A stretch of 64,000 nucleotides of DNA from Brachybacterium epidermidis (GTDB lineage Bacteria; Actinomycetota; Actinomycetes; Actinomycetales; Dermabacteraceae), in contig NZ_JADEYR010000005.1 of NCBI RefSeq assembly GCF_015209585.1, forward strand, positions 62,001 to 126,000, in the 5' to 3' direction. Positions within the stretch are counted from its first letter, which is position 1; each line of letters opens with the position of its first letter. Both the position numbers and the translations under genes were made by a program. Below are positions 18,049-25,697 of the stretch, piece after piece. The notes under the pieces are model-generated. The model was not told where the DNA came from. It saw nothing but the letters and a program-made list of their open reading frames with translations, and ran no database searches.

Positions 18049-18126
18049 CTGTCAGCGAGAACCCGGGCACCGCACTGTCAGCGAGAACCCGGGCACCGCA
18101 CTGTCAGCGAGAGCCCGGGTACTGCC
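18049..18126 (+). repeat. 26-bp tandem repeat, 3 copies, over the 3' end of the aminotransferase gene
   Basis: Units start at 18049, 18075 and 18101 with consensus CTGTCAGCGAGAACCCGGGC plus ACCGCA. The third copy contains the minus-strand stop codon (18104-18106) and the last codons of the aminotransferase gene; the other two lie immediately downstream of it. Confidence 0.9.
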
Positions 18127-19012
18127 CCTTCAGCACGGAGATCAGCTGGGCGGTGCGATGGGCATCCACGGTGAGCCGGGTGTCATCGAGGCGGGCGATG
18201 GGCGCGGCCAGACGACTGGAGGACAGCAGCCAGGCAGCGTCGGCCGAGGCCACCTGATCGGGGGTCATCAGCTCCTCGCGCACGGTGGCTCCCTCGGCCC
18301 GCAGCACCTCGAACACGGAGGCGATGCTGGTGCCCGGCAGCACTCCGGCGTCGGCGGGGGTGGTGGTCCAGGTGTCGCCGTGCTGCACGAGCAGAGTGGA
18401 GGTGGGACCCTCCAGGCAGTAGCCGTCGGTGCTCACGAACAGCACGTCGTCGGCGCCGCGGCGCACCGCCTCACGGGTGGCGGCCATGTTGACGGCGTAG
18501 CTGAGGGTCTTGGCGCCCGGCAGCAGCCAGGGGCTGGGGCGAGGCACGGGGGTGGACAGCCCCCGGTCCAGGGTGACCACGGCGATGCCCTCACGGCAGC
18601 GGGACCAGTCCTCGGCGGTGCGGGCATGTATCCAGGCGGTGGGAGTGCCAGAGCCCTCCACGCCGCGGGTGACCATCACCCGCACCGTCAGCTCGGGCAC
18701 GGGGGCATGGGCGTCGATCGCCGCCTGCACGGCCTGCGCCAGCACCGTGAGATCCAGGGCGGGCAGCTCCACCAGTTCGGCACTGCGAGCCAGTCGGCGC
18801 AGGTGGGGGTCCAGGTTCACGGGGGTGCCGTCGAACACGCCGATGGTCTCGAACACGCCGTCCCCGCGAGTGGCCACCAGGTCCGTCACCAGCAGCTGCG
18901 GCTCGTCGGCCTTCCCGAGGCGGAAGGGCTCGGAGCCGTCGGCCGGCGCCCCGGCCGCTCCCATCACCCACACGAGGACGGGGCTGTGGGCGGGCGTGCT
19001 GGGCTGTGTCAT
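18104..19012 (-). CDS. Class IV aminotransferase (aminodeoxychorismate lyase / branched-chain aminotransferase-like)
   Basis: A 302-residue PLP enzyme of fold type IV. Seen: GDGVFETIGVFDG near residue 50, the PLP lysine in LPGAKTLSYAVNM (Lys168), the EGPTSTLLV substrate/phosphate loop and GVLPGTSIASV. This is the layout of PabC-type aminodeoxychorismate lyase, which releases 4-aminobenzoate for folate; no pabA/pabB genes are adjacent, so a branched-chain or D-amino acid aminotransferase role is possible. Its stop codon lies in a 26-bp tandem repeat, so the C-terminal LKGQYPGSR may be altered. Confidence 0.85.
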   Translation of the reverse strand: MTQPSTPAHSPVLVWVMGAAGAPADGSEPFRLGKADEPQLLVTDLVATRGDGVFETIGVFDGTPVNLDPHLRRLARSAELVELPALDLTVLAQAVQAAIDAHAPVPELTVRVMVTRGVEGSGTPTAWIHARTAEDWSRCREGIAVVTLDRGLSTPVPRPSPWLLPGAKTLSYAVNMAATREAVRRGADDVLFVSTDGYCLEGPTSTLLVQHGDTWTTTPADAGVLPGTSIASVFEVLRAEGATVREELMTPDQVASADAAWLLSSSRLAAPIARLDDTRLTVDAHRTAQLISVLKGQYPGSR

Positions 19013-19127
19013 GGGGGCCTCCGCGTCGGGTTCCCTCCGTGGTGCTCACGGCGGGGGCCGCGACCTGGGCGCGGCCTGGCCCCAGGCTAACCGCACCGGT
19101 GCGCGGGGAGAGGGTCATCCACCCGCG

Positions 19128-20330
19128 TCAGCGGTCCAGGTGCTCGGTGCCGATGGCCTCCCCGGCCTGGGAGCCGGGCACGGCCCCGGAGTCGAACGCG
19201 GAGCCCAGCAGGGCCATCAGCTGGTCCCACAGGGAACCGGGCTCGTCCACCGATCCCACGGCAGCACCGATCCGATCGGTGACCATCGAGCCGGCGGAGG
19301 CTCCCGCACCGTCCGCCGAGCTGAGATGGAGGAAGGTTCCTGCGCCGACCGCCGCACCGGCATCGGCAGCGCCCCCGGCCGCACCGGCACCGGCATCCGC
19401 CCCGCCGCTCCCGGCCTCGGATCCGCCGCCGGAGCCCGACCCGCCGCCGGACCCGGACCCGCCGCCGGAGCCGCCCGCGGAGGCCCCTGCTCCCGAGCCG
19501 CCACCGGAACCCGCGGAGTCGCCGCCCCCGGATCCTTCACCGCCACCGGCAGCCCCGTCGGCACCAGCGGCGTCGGCCTCGCCGATCGATGCCCCCACGG
19601 CACCGGCAGCCGCACCCCCGGCAGTGCCCGCCCCGGTGCCGATGCCCGCGAGGGCGCCCGCACCAAGGCCCGCATGGCCCATCATGTCGTCCAACGGCTC
19701 CAGGCCGAGCATGCCGCCGATCTCACGCCCGCCCCCCAGCAGGCTCAGCAGCTGCTCGGCGAGCATCGCACCGGCCAGCAGGTTTCCGATCATGGCGCCG
19801 ACGGGACCGCCGATCATGCCTCCGACCAGCCCGGCGAGCAGGCCGAGGCGGCCCATCGGGGAGTCCAGCAGGGCAGCCAGCGCGCGCTGCTCGGGAGTGG
19901 AGCCGTCACCCAGCAGGGCATCGCGAAGGGCCTGGGCCGCCCCGGAGAGCGCTGCGGCAAGGCCCCCGGCCGCACCCCCGGCCAGGGCTCCGCCCAGGGC
20001 AGCGGCGAGACCCGCGCCTGCGGCCACACCGGCCTGGAACGCGTGGGAGGCGCTGAAGAAGTCGATCGTGGAGGCCGCGTCCTGCTCATCGGCGTGCTGG
20101 ATCAGCAGGCGGGCCCGACGCCGCAGATCGAGGGAGCAGTCCTCCAGGCCGGGGCGCACGACGCCGGCCCACTGGCCACGGAAGCGGTCGGCGTCCTCAC
20201 CCACCCATTCGACGTCCTCGACCAGCACCTTGAGGCCGCCGTAGAGGTCCTCCAGCAGATCCGAGCGGCGGACCACCATCTGCGCCATCGTGCGCAGGGC
20301 CTCGGTGTCCGCCCCCTGGAACCCTGCCAT
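19128..20330 (-). CDS. WXG100-like protein with glycine-zipper and Gly/Ser-rich C terminus
   Basis: A 400-residue protein starting MAGFQGADTEALRTMAQ, closely matching the start of the toxin gene upstream (MSGFQGADTQALQRMG). The first ~95 residues look like a WXG100/ESX helical hairpin with EWVGEDADRFRGQW. Then come Gly/Ala-rich hydrophobic segments (about 115-145 and 175-215, for example GLVGGMIGGPVGAMIG) with glycine-zipper spacing, a Gly/Ser linker and a hydrophilic tail. No enzymatic domain is visible. It could be a type VII-like secreted protein acting at membranes, which is inference. ATG 20330 follows AGGGGGCAGGC. It shares a palindrome-promoter arrangement with the toxin gene. No secretion machinery is in the window. 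Confidence 0.65.
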   Translation of the reverse strand: MAGFQGADTEALRTMAQMVVRRSDLLEDLYGGLKVLVEDVEWVGEDADRFRGQWAGVVRPGLEDCSLDLRRRARLLIQHADEQDAASTIDFFSASHAFQAGVAAGAGLAAALGGALAGGAAGGLAAALSGAAQALRDALLGDGSTPEQRALAALLDSPMGRLGLLAGLVGGMIGGPVGAMIGNLLAGAMLAEQLLSLLGGGREIGGMLGLEPLDDMMGHAGLGAGALAGIGTGAGTAGGAAAGAVGASIGEADAAGADGAAGGGEGSGGGDSAGSGGGSGAGASAGGSGGGSGSGGGSGSGGGSEAGSGGADAGAGAAGGAADAGAAVGAGTFLHLSSADGAGASAGSMVTDRIGAAVGSVDEPGSLWDQLMALLGSAFDSGAVPGSQAGEAIGTEHLDR

Positions 20331-20381
20331 TGCCTGCCCCCTCTGAATCTCTCCGCTGTCCTGCCCCTGACGACGTGTCCC

Positions 20382-20387
20382 ACCGTA
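20382..20387 (-). promoter_or_regulatory. Likely -10 box of the WXG100-like gene
   Basis: TACGGT on the minus strand, 51 nt before the start codon and exactly 20 nt downstream of a 22-bp palindrome. The toxin gene has the same TACGGT at the same 20-nt distance from its own palindrome. Confidence 0.5.
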
Positions 20388-20407
20388 GGACCCGCCGGTC
20401 ACCTGCG

Positions 20408-20429
20408 CCATGGGGAGGACTCCCCATGG
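20408..20429. promoter_or_regulatory. 22-bp palindrome, probable operator (copy A)
   Basis: Perfect 10-bp arms CCATGGGGAG and CTCCCCATGG separated by GA. It lies 78 bp upstream of the WXG100-like gene, overlapping where the -35 region would be. Copy B is at 22492-22513. Confidence 0.7.
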
Positions 20430-20471
20430 CTGTCCGCCCGCCGACCGTGCGAGCTGGGGCGGACCTCGCAC

Positions 20472-20951
20472 TCACGGGCGAGGGAGCTTCTCCTGCACCC
20501 ATGCGGGCAGGCGGTCGTCACCGAAGCGCTCGGCCATGTGGCGGGCCACCTGCTCGTCCACCCCGCCCAGGCCGTCGAAGCTGCCCGGATCGGTGTCGTA
20601 GTTGAGCTTCGAGCCCAGGGCGATCCGGCTGCGGTCCTCCCCGGTGCGCTCGGCATCCAGGCGCAGGGAGACGAAGGGCTGGCGCTGATCGGCGGCGGCC
20701 TGCTGCAGTGCGTCCAGCAGCAGGCTCACCTGCGAATCGGTTCCGAAGCGGGCGTCGCCGCCGCTGCTGGAGCCGTCCGCGTCGGTGACCACGATGCGGC
20801 CGGCCCATGCCTCGCCGTCCGGGATGAAGGCGACGGTGAGCTGCTGCCACTGCTCGGTGAGGTCCACCGAGGTCAGCATCACGCGCGCGAGATCCCGCAG
20901 CAGCTCGCCCTGCCGCTCCATCGGGGAGGAGTCGTTCTGGGGCTGGGTCAT
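20472..20951 (-). CDS. Probable immunity protein (YezG-like)
   Basis: A 159-residue acidic protein directly downstream of the nuclease toxin gene. The stretch WQQLTVAFIPDGEAWAGRIV and the closing PAWVQEKLPRP resemble YezG/DUF600-like immunity proteins, the partners of LXG nuclease toxins such as YeeF; the match is from pattern and position, not alignment. No signal peptide or transmembrane segment is seen, so it would neutralise the toxin in the cytoplasm. ATG 20951 is 97 bp from the toxin stop, on the same strand. ATCGGGATC-type spacing gives only a weak ribosome-binding site. Confidence 0.6.
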   Translation of the reverse strand: MTQPQNDSSPMERQGELLRDLARVMLTSVDLTEQWQQLTVAFIPDGEAWAGRIVVTDADGSSSGGDARFGTDSQVSLLLDALQQAAADQRQPFVSLRLDAERTGEDRSRIALGSKLNYDTDPGSFDGLGGVDEQVARHMAERFGDDRLPAWVQEKLPRP

Positions 20952-21048
20952 CGGGATCCTCTCGCTTCGTGGTGCGATCGACTCGCGGTGCGACCGGCTC
21001 GGTCTCCGATCGACTCATGGTCCGTTCGACGTGGCCGACGGGCTCGGC

Positions 21049-22428
21049 TCAGTCGTCGAAGGTGGCACCGTCAGGGTAGTTGGGCAGGGTGTTATCGGCG
21101 ATCACGTCGCCGTTCTCCGTGATGCGCACGTCGTAGCTCTCGGGCACGTACTCCCAGGGTGCACTGCCCTGGTCGGGGCCCACACCGGGTGGCTGCTCAT
21201 CGCCCCAGTTGAAGCGGGTCTCATAGGAGTACTGGTGGCCGTGCTTCTCGATGCCGTCGGCCATCAGGCTCTCGTAGGCGTAGATGTTGTCGTCCACTCC
21301 GCTGCGGGCCTGGTTCACCTCGTCCCACTGGCGGGTGTAGTTGATCTCCTCGCGCACCCCGCCGAACTGGCGGGCCAGGGCGTGCCCGGCGTTGAACTCG
21401 ATGCTCTCGGTGTCGCCGTCGGCGGTCATGTCGAAGCGCTCGGCGATCTTGGACTGGATGGACTGGCTGCGGGAGGTGTCCGGGTGCAGCTCCACCTCGG
21501 GCACGTACATGTGGTCCAGGCGGCCCAGCTCATCGGTGCTGTAGAAGACGTTCTCGTTGACGTGGTAGTTCGCATCGGGGAACACCTCGCGCAGGTTGGG
21601 GTTCATCGCGCCCCCGCCGCCGGTGGCCTCGACGTACACCACGCGGCCGTCGCCGTCGGTGTAGTACGTGCCGTGGTCGCCCACCTCGTACCTCGTGTTC
21701 GGGGCCAGCTCGATCGGGGCGCCGTCCGCATCCAGGCCGAAGGGCTTCGCGGCGCTTCCCGGTGCCAGCTCGTGATCGGCGTCCACGGTGATCGTGCCCG
21801 AGGTACGGGGCGGCTCCAGCACCAGCCCGGTGCCGTCGAAGGCCAGCGGGGAGTCCGTGCCGATGGCGTCACTGACCTGCTGAGCGACGGCGCGCGCCCG
21901 GCCGACGGCGCCGGTGATCAGGCCGGTGCCCTCCACCGCCGATTCGGCGGCCGTGCCGAGGGCGTCCCCGATGGCGCCCGCGACACGGACTACCCCCTGC
22001 GATGCAGCATCCAGCGGGACGCTGAGGGCTGCCAGGGTGATCTGCGGGGTCGAGGCGGCGCGCAGCAGGCCGTCCGGTCCACCCACGCCGCCATTGCCGC
22101 GCCCACTGTCGGCCCATCGACCACCATCGGCCCCGCTGCCCCCGTCTGCCACGTCACCGGCCGGGTCCGACGCCCGGTCCTGTTCCTCGGCATGGTCGCG
22201 GAGGGAACGCCCCTCCTCGCGCAGACGCATCTGGCAGTCCATCAGGCGGGGCCGGATGCGGAAGGACCAATCGGCACGCAGGGCCATGGCATCCGGGCCC
22301 ACCCACGGCACCGCGTTGATCAGCGCCCCCAGGCGGGCGGTCATGTCCTCCAGGGAAGAGGAGCGGTCCTCGAGCAGCGAGCCCATGCGCTGCAAAGCCT
22401 GGGTATCAGCACCCTGAAATCCGCTCAT
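21049..22428 (-). CDS. WXG100/ESX-like polymorphic toxin with DNA/RNA non-specific endonuclease tip
   Basis: A 459-residue modular toxin. Residues 1-95 (MSGFQGADTQALQRMG; VPWVGPDAMALRADW) form a WXG100-like secretion module; a linker of about 100 residues follows. The C-terminal ~190 residues contain NAGHALARQFGG, EINYTRQWDEVN and NIYAYESLMADGI, which fit the GH...N...E layout of the Endonuclease NS_2 family, with the His of AGHALA as likely catalytic base. It would be exported by a type VII-like system and degrade nucleic acid in a rival cell. ATG 22428 was chosen over longer frames because it aligns with its paralogue. A likely immunity gene follows and a palindrome-promoter unit lies 64 bp upstream. 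Confidence 0.72.
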   Translation of the reverse strand: MSGFQGADTQALQRMGSLLEDRSSSLEDMTARLGALINAVPWVGPDAMALRADWSFRIRPRLMDCQMRLREEGRSLRDHAEEQDRASDPAGDVADGGSGADGGRWADSGRGNGGVGGPDGLLRAASTPQITLAALSVPLDAASQGVVRVAGAIGDALGTAAESAVEGTGLITGAVGRARAVAQQVSDAIGTDSPLAFDGTGLVLEPPRTSGTITVDADHELAPGSAAKPFGLDADGAPIELAPNTRYEVGDHGTYYTDGDGRVVYVEATGGGGAMNPNLREVFPDANYHVNENVFYSTDELGRLDHMYVPEVELHPDTSRSQSIQSKIAERFDMTADGDTESIEFNAGHALARQFGGVREEINYTRQWDEVNQARSGVDDNIYAYESLMADGIEKHGHQYSYETRFNWGDEQPPGVGPDQGSAPWEYVPESYDVRITENGDVIADNTLPNYPDGATFDD

Positions 22429-22465
22429 CGCACGTCCCCTCAAGCCCGCTGTCAACGACGCCTCC

Positions 22466-22471
22466 ACCGTA
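22466..22471 (-). promoter_or_regulatory. Likely -10 box of the toxin gene
   Basis: TACGGT on the minus strand, 37 nt before the ATG and 20 nt downstream of palindrome copy B, mirroring the paralogous promoter at 20382-20387. Confidence 0.5.
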
Positions 22472-22491
22472 AGGATCCGGGGAAGGCCCGG

Positions 22492-22513
22492 CCATGGGTA
22501 GTTCTCCCCATGG
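22492..22513. promoter_or_regulatory. 22-bp palindrome, probable operator (copy B)
   Basis: Arms CCATGGGTAG and CTCCCCATGG around TT; one mismatch from perfect symmetry, otherwise like copy A at 20408-20429. It also lies 127 bp upstream of the divergent alarmone synthetase, so it could affect both. Confidence 0.65.
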
Positions 22514-22640
22514 CGCACCCGAACACTAAGGTGGCGTCCATGAAAAGCCCTGCTCACACACGGTCGGGGCTGGGAGACTGAGGTATTCCCCGAGCATCGT
22601 CAGCGAAGTCTTGCCCTCGCCGTCACCAGGAGTTCGCCCC

Positions 22641-23423
22641 GTGTCCACCCCGCAGCAGTCGCCATCTCTCGCCCAGCGCCGCGGCATGCCGGATCCCGAG
22701 ACGCTGGCGCGCTTGCAGCGCCTGCGCGAGCAGTTCGTTCGCATGCAGATGGAGTACGGGTTCGCTGTGGACGAGGTGCTCACCAAGATCGAGATCCTCC
22801 GGCAGGAGTTCCTGCACCTGCACCGCTACAACCCGATCGAGCACGTGACCTCACGGGTGAAGTCCCCGGCCAGCATTCTGGACAAGGCGATGCGCCGCGG
22901 AATCGACCTCACCCCCGAGGCGATCCGGCAGGGGATCACCGACATCGGCGGGGTGCGGATCACCTGCAGCTTCATCGCCGACACCTTTACGGTGCTGGAG
23001 CATCTGGTCTCACAGACGGACATCGAGCTGGTCACGGTGAAGGACTACATCGCCCAGCCCAAGCCCAACGGGTACAAGTCGCTGCACGCGATCATCCGGA
23101 TCCCGGTGTTTTTGAGCACCGGGCCGGTGCCCACCACGGTGGAGGTGCAGATCCGCACCATCGCGATGGACTTCTGGGCCAGCCTCGAGCACAAGATCTA
23201 CTACAAGTACGACGGGCAGGTGCCGGACCATCTGGCCCAGAGCCTGGCCGATGCGGCCGCCGTGGCCGATCAGCTGGACCGCCGCATGGAGCAGCTGCAC
23301 CGCGAGGTGCACGGCCCTCACCCGGAGCGCGAGGAGCGCTCACGGCTGGACGACCTGGACGAGAGGCTGCTGCGCGCCCTGTGGGAGCGGACGGGCGGCG
23401 GGGGCTACTCGGCGACGACGTAG
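22641..23423 (+). CDS. Small alarmone synthetase, GTP pyrophosphokinase family (RelQ/RelP-like)
   Basis: A 260-residue stand-alone RelA/SpoT synthetase domain with no HD hydrolase or regulatory ACT/TGS parts. Motifs: SRVKSPASILDKAMRRG (ATP binding), DIGGVRITC, KPNGYKSLH and VEVQIRTIAMDFWASLEHK (substrate and catalytic Glu region). It transfers pyrophosphate from ATP to GTP/GDP to make (p)ppGpp. GTG 22641 has CCAGGAG 8 nt upstream; an in-frame TTG at 22611 is less likely. It is divergent from the toxin gene and followed by an opposing SUKH-like gene. Confidence 0.9.
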   Translation: MSTPQQSPSLAQRRGMPDPETLARLQRLREQFVRMQMEYGFAVDEVLTKIEILRQEFLHLHRYNPIEHVTSRVKSPASILDKAMRRGIDLTPEAIRQGITDIGGVRITCSFIADTFTVLEHLVSQTDIELVTVKDYIAQPKPNGYKSLHAIIRIPVFLSTGPVPTTVEVQIRTIAMDFWASLEHKIYYKYDGQVPDHLAQSLADAAAVADQLDRRMEQLHREVHGPHPEREERSRLDDLDERLLRALWERTGGGGYSATT

Positions 23424-24292
23424 ACCAACAGGCCGCCGTCGCGCCACTCCACCTGCTGCCCCAGCGGGTCTCCGGGCAGATCGGCGTCCATCACGTCCAC
23501 CATGGCGCCGGGGGCCGCGCCGCGCAGATCGGCGACGGCGACGGCACCCGCGGGGGCGTTCTCGGAGGCTGAGCCAGGATGGCCATCGGCCGCCCCCGAG
23601 CCGTCGGCCGCGGGGCCGCCGGCTGGCAGCGGATCGGCCGCAGCATCGCCTCCGAGGGGCCGCAGCGGCACCGCAGCCGCATCGTCCTGCTCGCCCATGC
23701 CGAGGATCGCGGCGTACAGCTGCGCATCCAGCAGCTGCTCGCCCACATCGGCCCGCAGCTCCTCATCATCCAGGGCGTCCTCGTCGTACAGCTCCCGCAG
23801 CCGCGCGTCGATCCCCGAGACCGCTGCCTCCAGGGCGTCGGCGTAGCGCTGCAGGTAGGAGGGGAGGTCCCGCGCGGCCAGGCGCAGGGCGAGGTCCTCG
23901 CCGATGCCGTACACGGCACCGGGGGCGCCATCCTCATCGAGGGTCAGCACGACCGCCACGTCCGATCCCTCGTACAGGGGGTAGTAGCTGGTCGCCTCAC
24001 CCAGCATCGTGTACGGGCCGATGTCACCACGCTCGTCGATCAGCAGGTCCAGGTCTCGCCGGCCGTGCACCGCGATCCCGCCGAACTCATCAACGATCTG
24101 CTCGAGGGCGGGGGGCGGATCGGCGGAGATCTCGCCGTCCTCCTGCGCCAGGCCCGGGATCCAGGTGAGGTCGCGCGGGTTGGTGCGGGCCAGGGACTCC
24201 AGGCGTTCCAGCACGGGGCGCACCTGTGAGACGGGGAGCACGGCGGCGCCGGTGGGCCAGGACAGGGACGAGGGCGGCACAGGAGAGGTCAT
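23405..24292 (-). CDS. SMI1/KNR4 (SUKH)-like protein
   Basis: A 295-residue acidic protein. The central part (EFGGIAVHGRRDLDLLID, then DVAVVLTLDEDG, VYGIGEDLALRLAA and DLPSYLQRYADAL) has the order of SUKH/SMI1 domains, a fold common among immunity proteins of nuclease toxins. The C-terminal 90 residues are Ala/Gly/Pro-rich and end in a hydrophobic LLVYVVAE. It overlaps the tail of the alarmone synthetase by 19 bp in convergent orientation. It may be an extra immunity or housekeeping regulator near the toxin island; the assignment is moderate. Confidence 0.45.
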   Translation of the reverse strand: MTSPVPPSSLSWPTGAAVLPVSQVRPVLERLESLARTNPRDLTWIPGLAQEDGEISADPPPALEQIVDEFGGIAVHGRRDLDLLIDERGDIGPYTMLGEATSYYPLYEGSDVAVVLTLDEDGAPGAVYGIGEDLALRLAARDLPSYLQRYADALEAAVSGIDARLRELYDEDALDDEELRADVGEQLLDAQLYAAILGMGEQDDAAAVPLRPLGGDAAADPLPAGGPAADGSGAADGHPGSASENAPAGAVAVADLRGAAPGAMVDVMDADLPGDPLGQQVEWRDGGLLVYVVAE

Positions 24293-24339
24293 GCCGTCAT
24301 GCTGGCACACCCGCGCTCGATTCCGATCCCTGCGCGGGC

Positions 24340-25605
24340 TCAGCCGGCCTGCACGTCGACCCGGTGCGCGCAGGAGCCGGGGCGGGTGACCAGCACGGAG
24401 GCGCGGCCGGCGGCATGCGGGTGGCGGGTGCGGTACAGGTCCAGCCACTGCTGGGCGAACTGCTCGGCCGTCTCGGTGGGCACCAGGGCCCACACGCTGC
24501 CGCCGAACCCGGCACCGAAGGCGCTGGCGGCGTGGGCGCCCAGCTCTCGGGCGGTGCGCTGGAGGTCGACCGTCTCGGGGACCTGGTTGCCCAGTCCGTC
24601 CTCGGCGCCGCGCTGGGACTCGTCCACCAGGCGGCCCAGCTCCTCCAGGTCGCCCTCCTCCAGGGCGATCGCGGCGGCAGGCACCAGGCGCTCGGACTCG
24701 GCGATGAACTGCTCGAGGCGACCGCGCAGGTACGCGTCATCTCCCGCGTACTCGACCAGTCGCCCACGGGCGGCCGGGCCGGAGGCGAGGGCGTCGGCCA
24801 GCACCCGGTCGTCGCGACGACCGGTGTCCACGCGCCAGCGGTCGATCAGCTCCCAGGCGGCCAGGGACACCCGGTTGTAGGCGTCGCGGGCGGCGCCGGT
24901 CTTCGCGGCGTCGACACCGGAGACCGCCACGACCAGGGCGAGGTCCTGCGGGAACGGGACGGTGCGCTCGTGGCGCACGGGGCAGAAGGAGTACTGCACC
25001 AGCGCGTCGGCGCGGCCGCACAGCATGGCGGTGTGGTCCTCGCTGCCGCCGAAGGTGCCCACGCCGCGATGCCCGCCCAGGCTGCCGTAGGTCTGTCCGT
25101 TCTCCACGGTGCCCAGGTACTCGCCGAGCTGCTCGGGGGTGGTGATCGCGGCGCGGAACGCGGGGTCGGCGGCGATGCCGGTGAGGTCGATCAGGGCCAG
25201 GGCCAGCCCCACCACCAGGGCCGAGGAGCTGGACATGCCGGCCGCCAGCGGCAGGGTGGAGGGGATGGAGATGTCCGCCCCCACCAGTCGCCCGGGGAAG
25301 TTGGCATCCAGTCGCTCCACCACGGTGCGCACGTACCCGCCCCAGTGCCCGGAGCCGTCGTCCTCGCGTCGCGATCCGGGATCGTCCAGGTCCAGCACCA
25401 CCTCGTCCTCGGCGGCGCCGGAGGTCACGACGATCAGGCGGTCCTCGCGGCGGCGGGCGGTGACGGTGTGGCCACGGTCCACGGCGGCCAGCAGGGAGCG
25501 GCCGCCCGCGTAGTCGGTGTGCTTGCCCAGCACCTCGATGCGACCGGGCACGAACCAGGCCGTCTGCTGGCGGGGCTCAGCCCGGGAGGACAGCAGGTCG
25601 TGCAC
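24340..25605 (-). CDS. Galactokinase-like GHMP sugar kinase
   Basis: A 421-residue GHMP kinase. Motif 1 reads GRIEVLGKHTDYAGG (about 21-35), motif 2 is PLAAGMSSSSAL (ATP-binding loop, about 119-130) and motif 3 is GAGFGGSVWAL near the C terminus. In true galactokinases motif 1 is usually GEHTDYN; here a Lys (residue 28) replaces the Glu, so the sugar may not be galactose. GTG 25605 follows GGGAGGGGG. The neighbouring gene is a sugar-1-phosphate nucleotidyltransferase on the same strand, suggesting kinase plus pyrophosphorylase activation of a salvaged sugar. Confidence 0.8.
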   Translation of the reverse strand: MHDLLSSRAEPRQQTAWFVPGRIEVLGKHTDYAGGRSLLAAVDRGHTVTARRREDRLIVVTSGAAEDEVVLDLDDPGSRREDDGSGHWGGYVRTVVERLDANFPGRLVGADISIPSTLPLAAGMSSSSALVVGLALALIDLTGIAADPAFRAAITTPEQLGEYLGTVENGQTYGSLGGHRGVGTFGGSEDHTAMLCGRADALVQYSFCPVRHERTVPFPQDLALVVAVSGVDAAKTGAARDAYNRVSLAAWELIDRWRVDTGRRDDRVLADALASGPAARGRLVEYAGDDAYLRGRLEQFIAESERLVPAAAIALEEGDLEELGRLVDESQRGAEDGLGNQVPETVDLQRTARELGAHAASAFGAGFGGSVWALVPTETAEQFAQQWLDLYRTRHPHAAGRASVLVTRPGSCAHRVDVQAG

Positions 25606-25697
25606 GCCCCCCTCCCGCTCAGCAGGTTCGATACGGGCGGGCTGCGGGTCGCCGACGGGGCCGTGGTGGCTAAGCCCGGCAGTTCCGGGCGCTGCGC

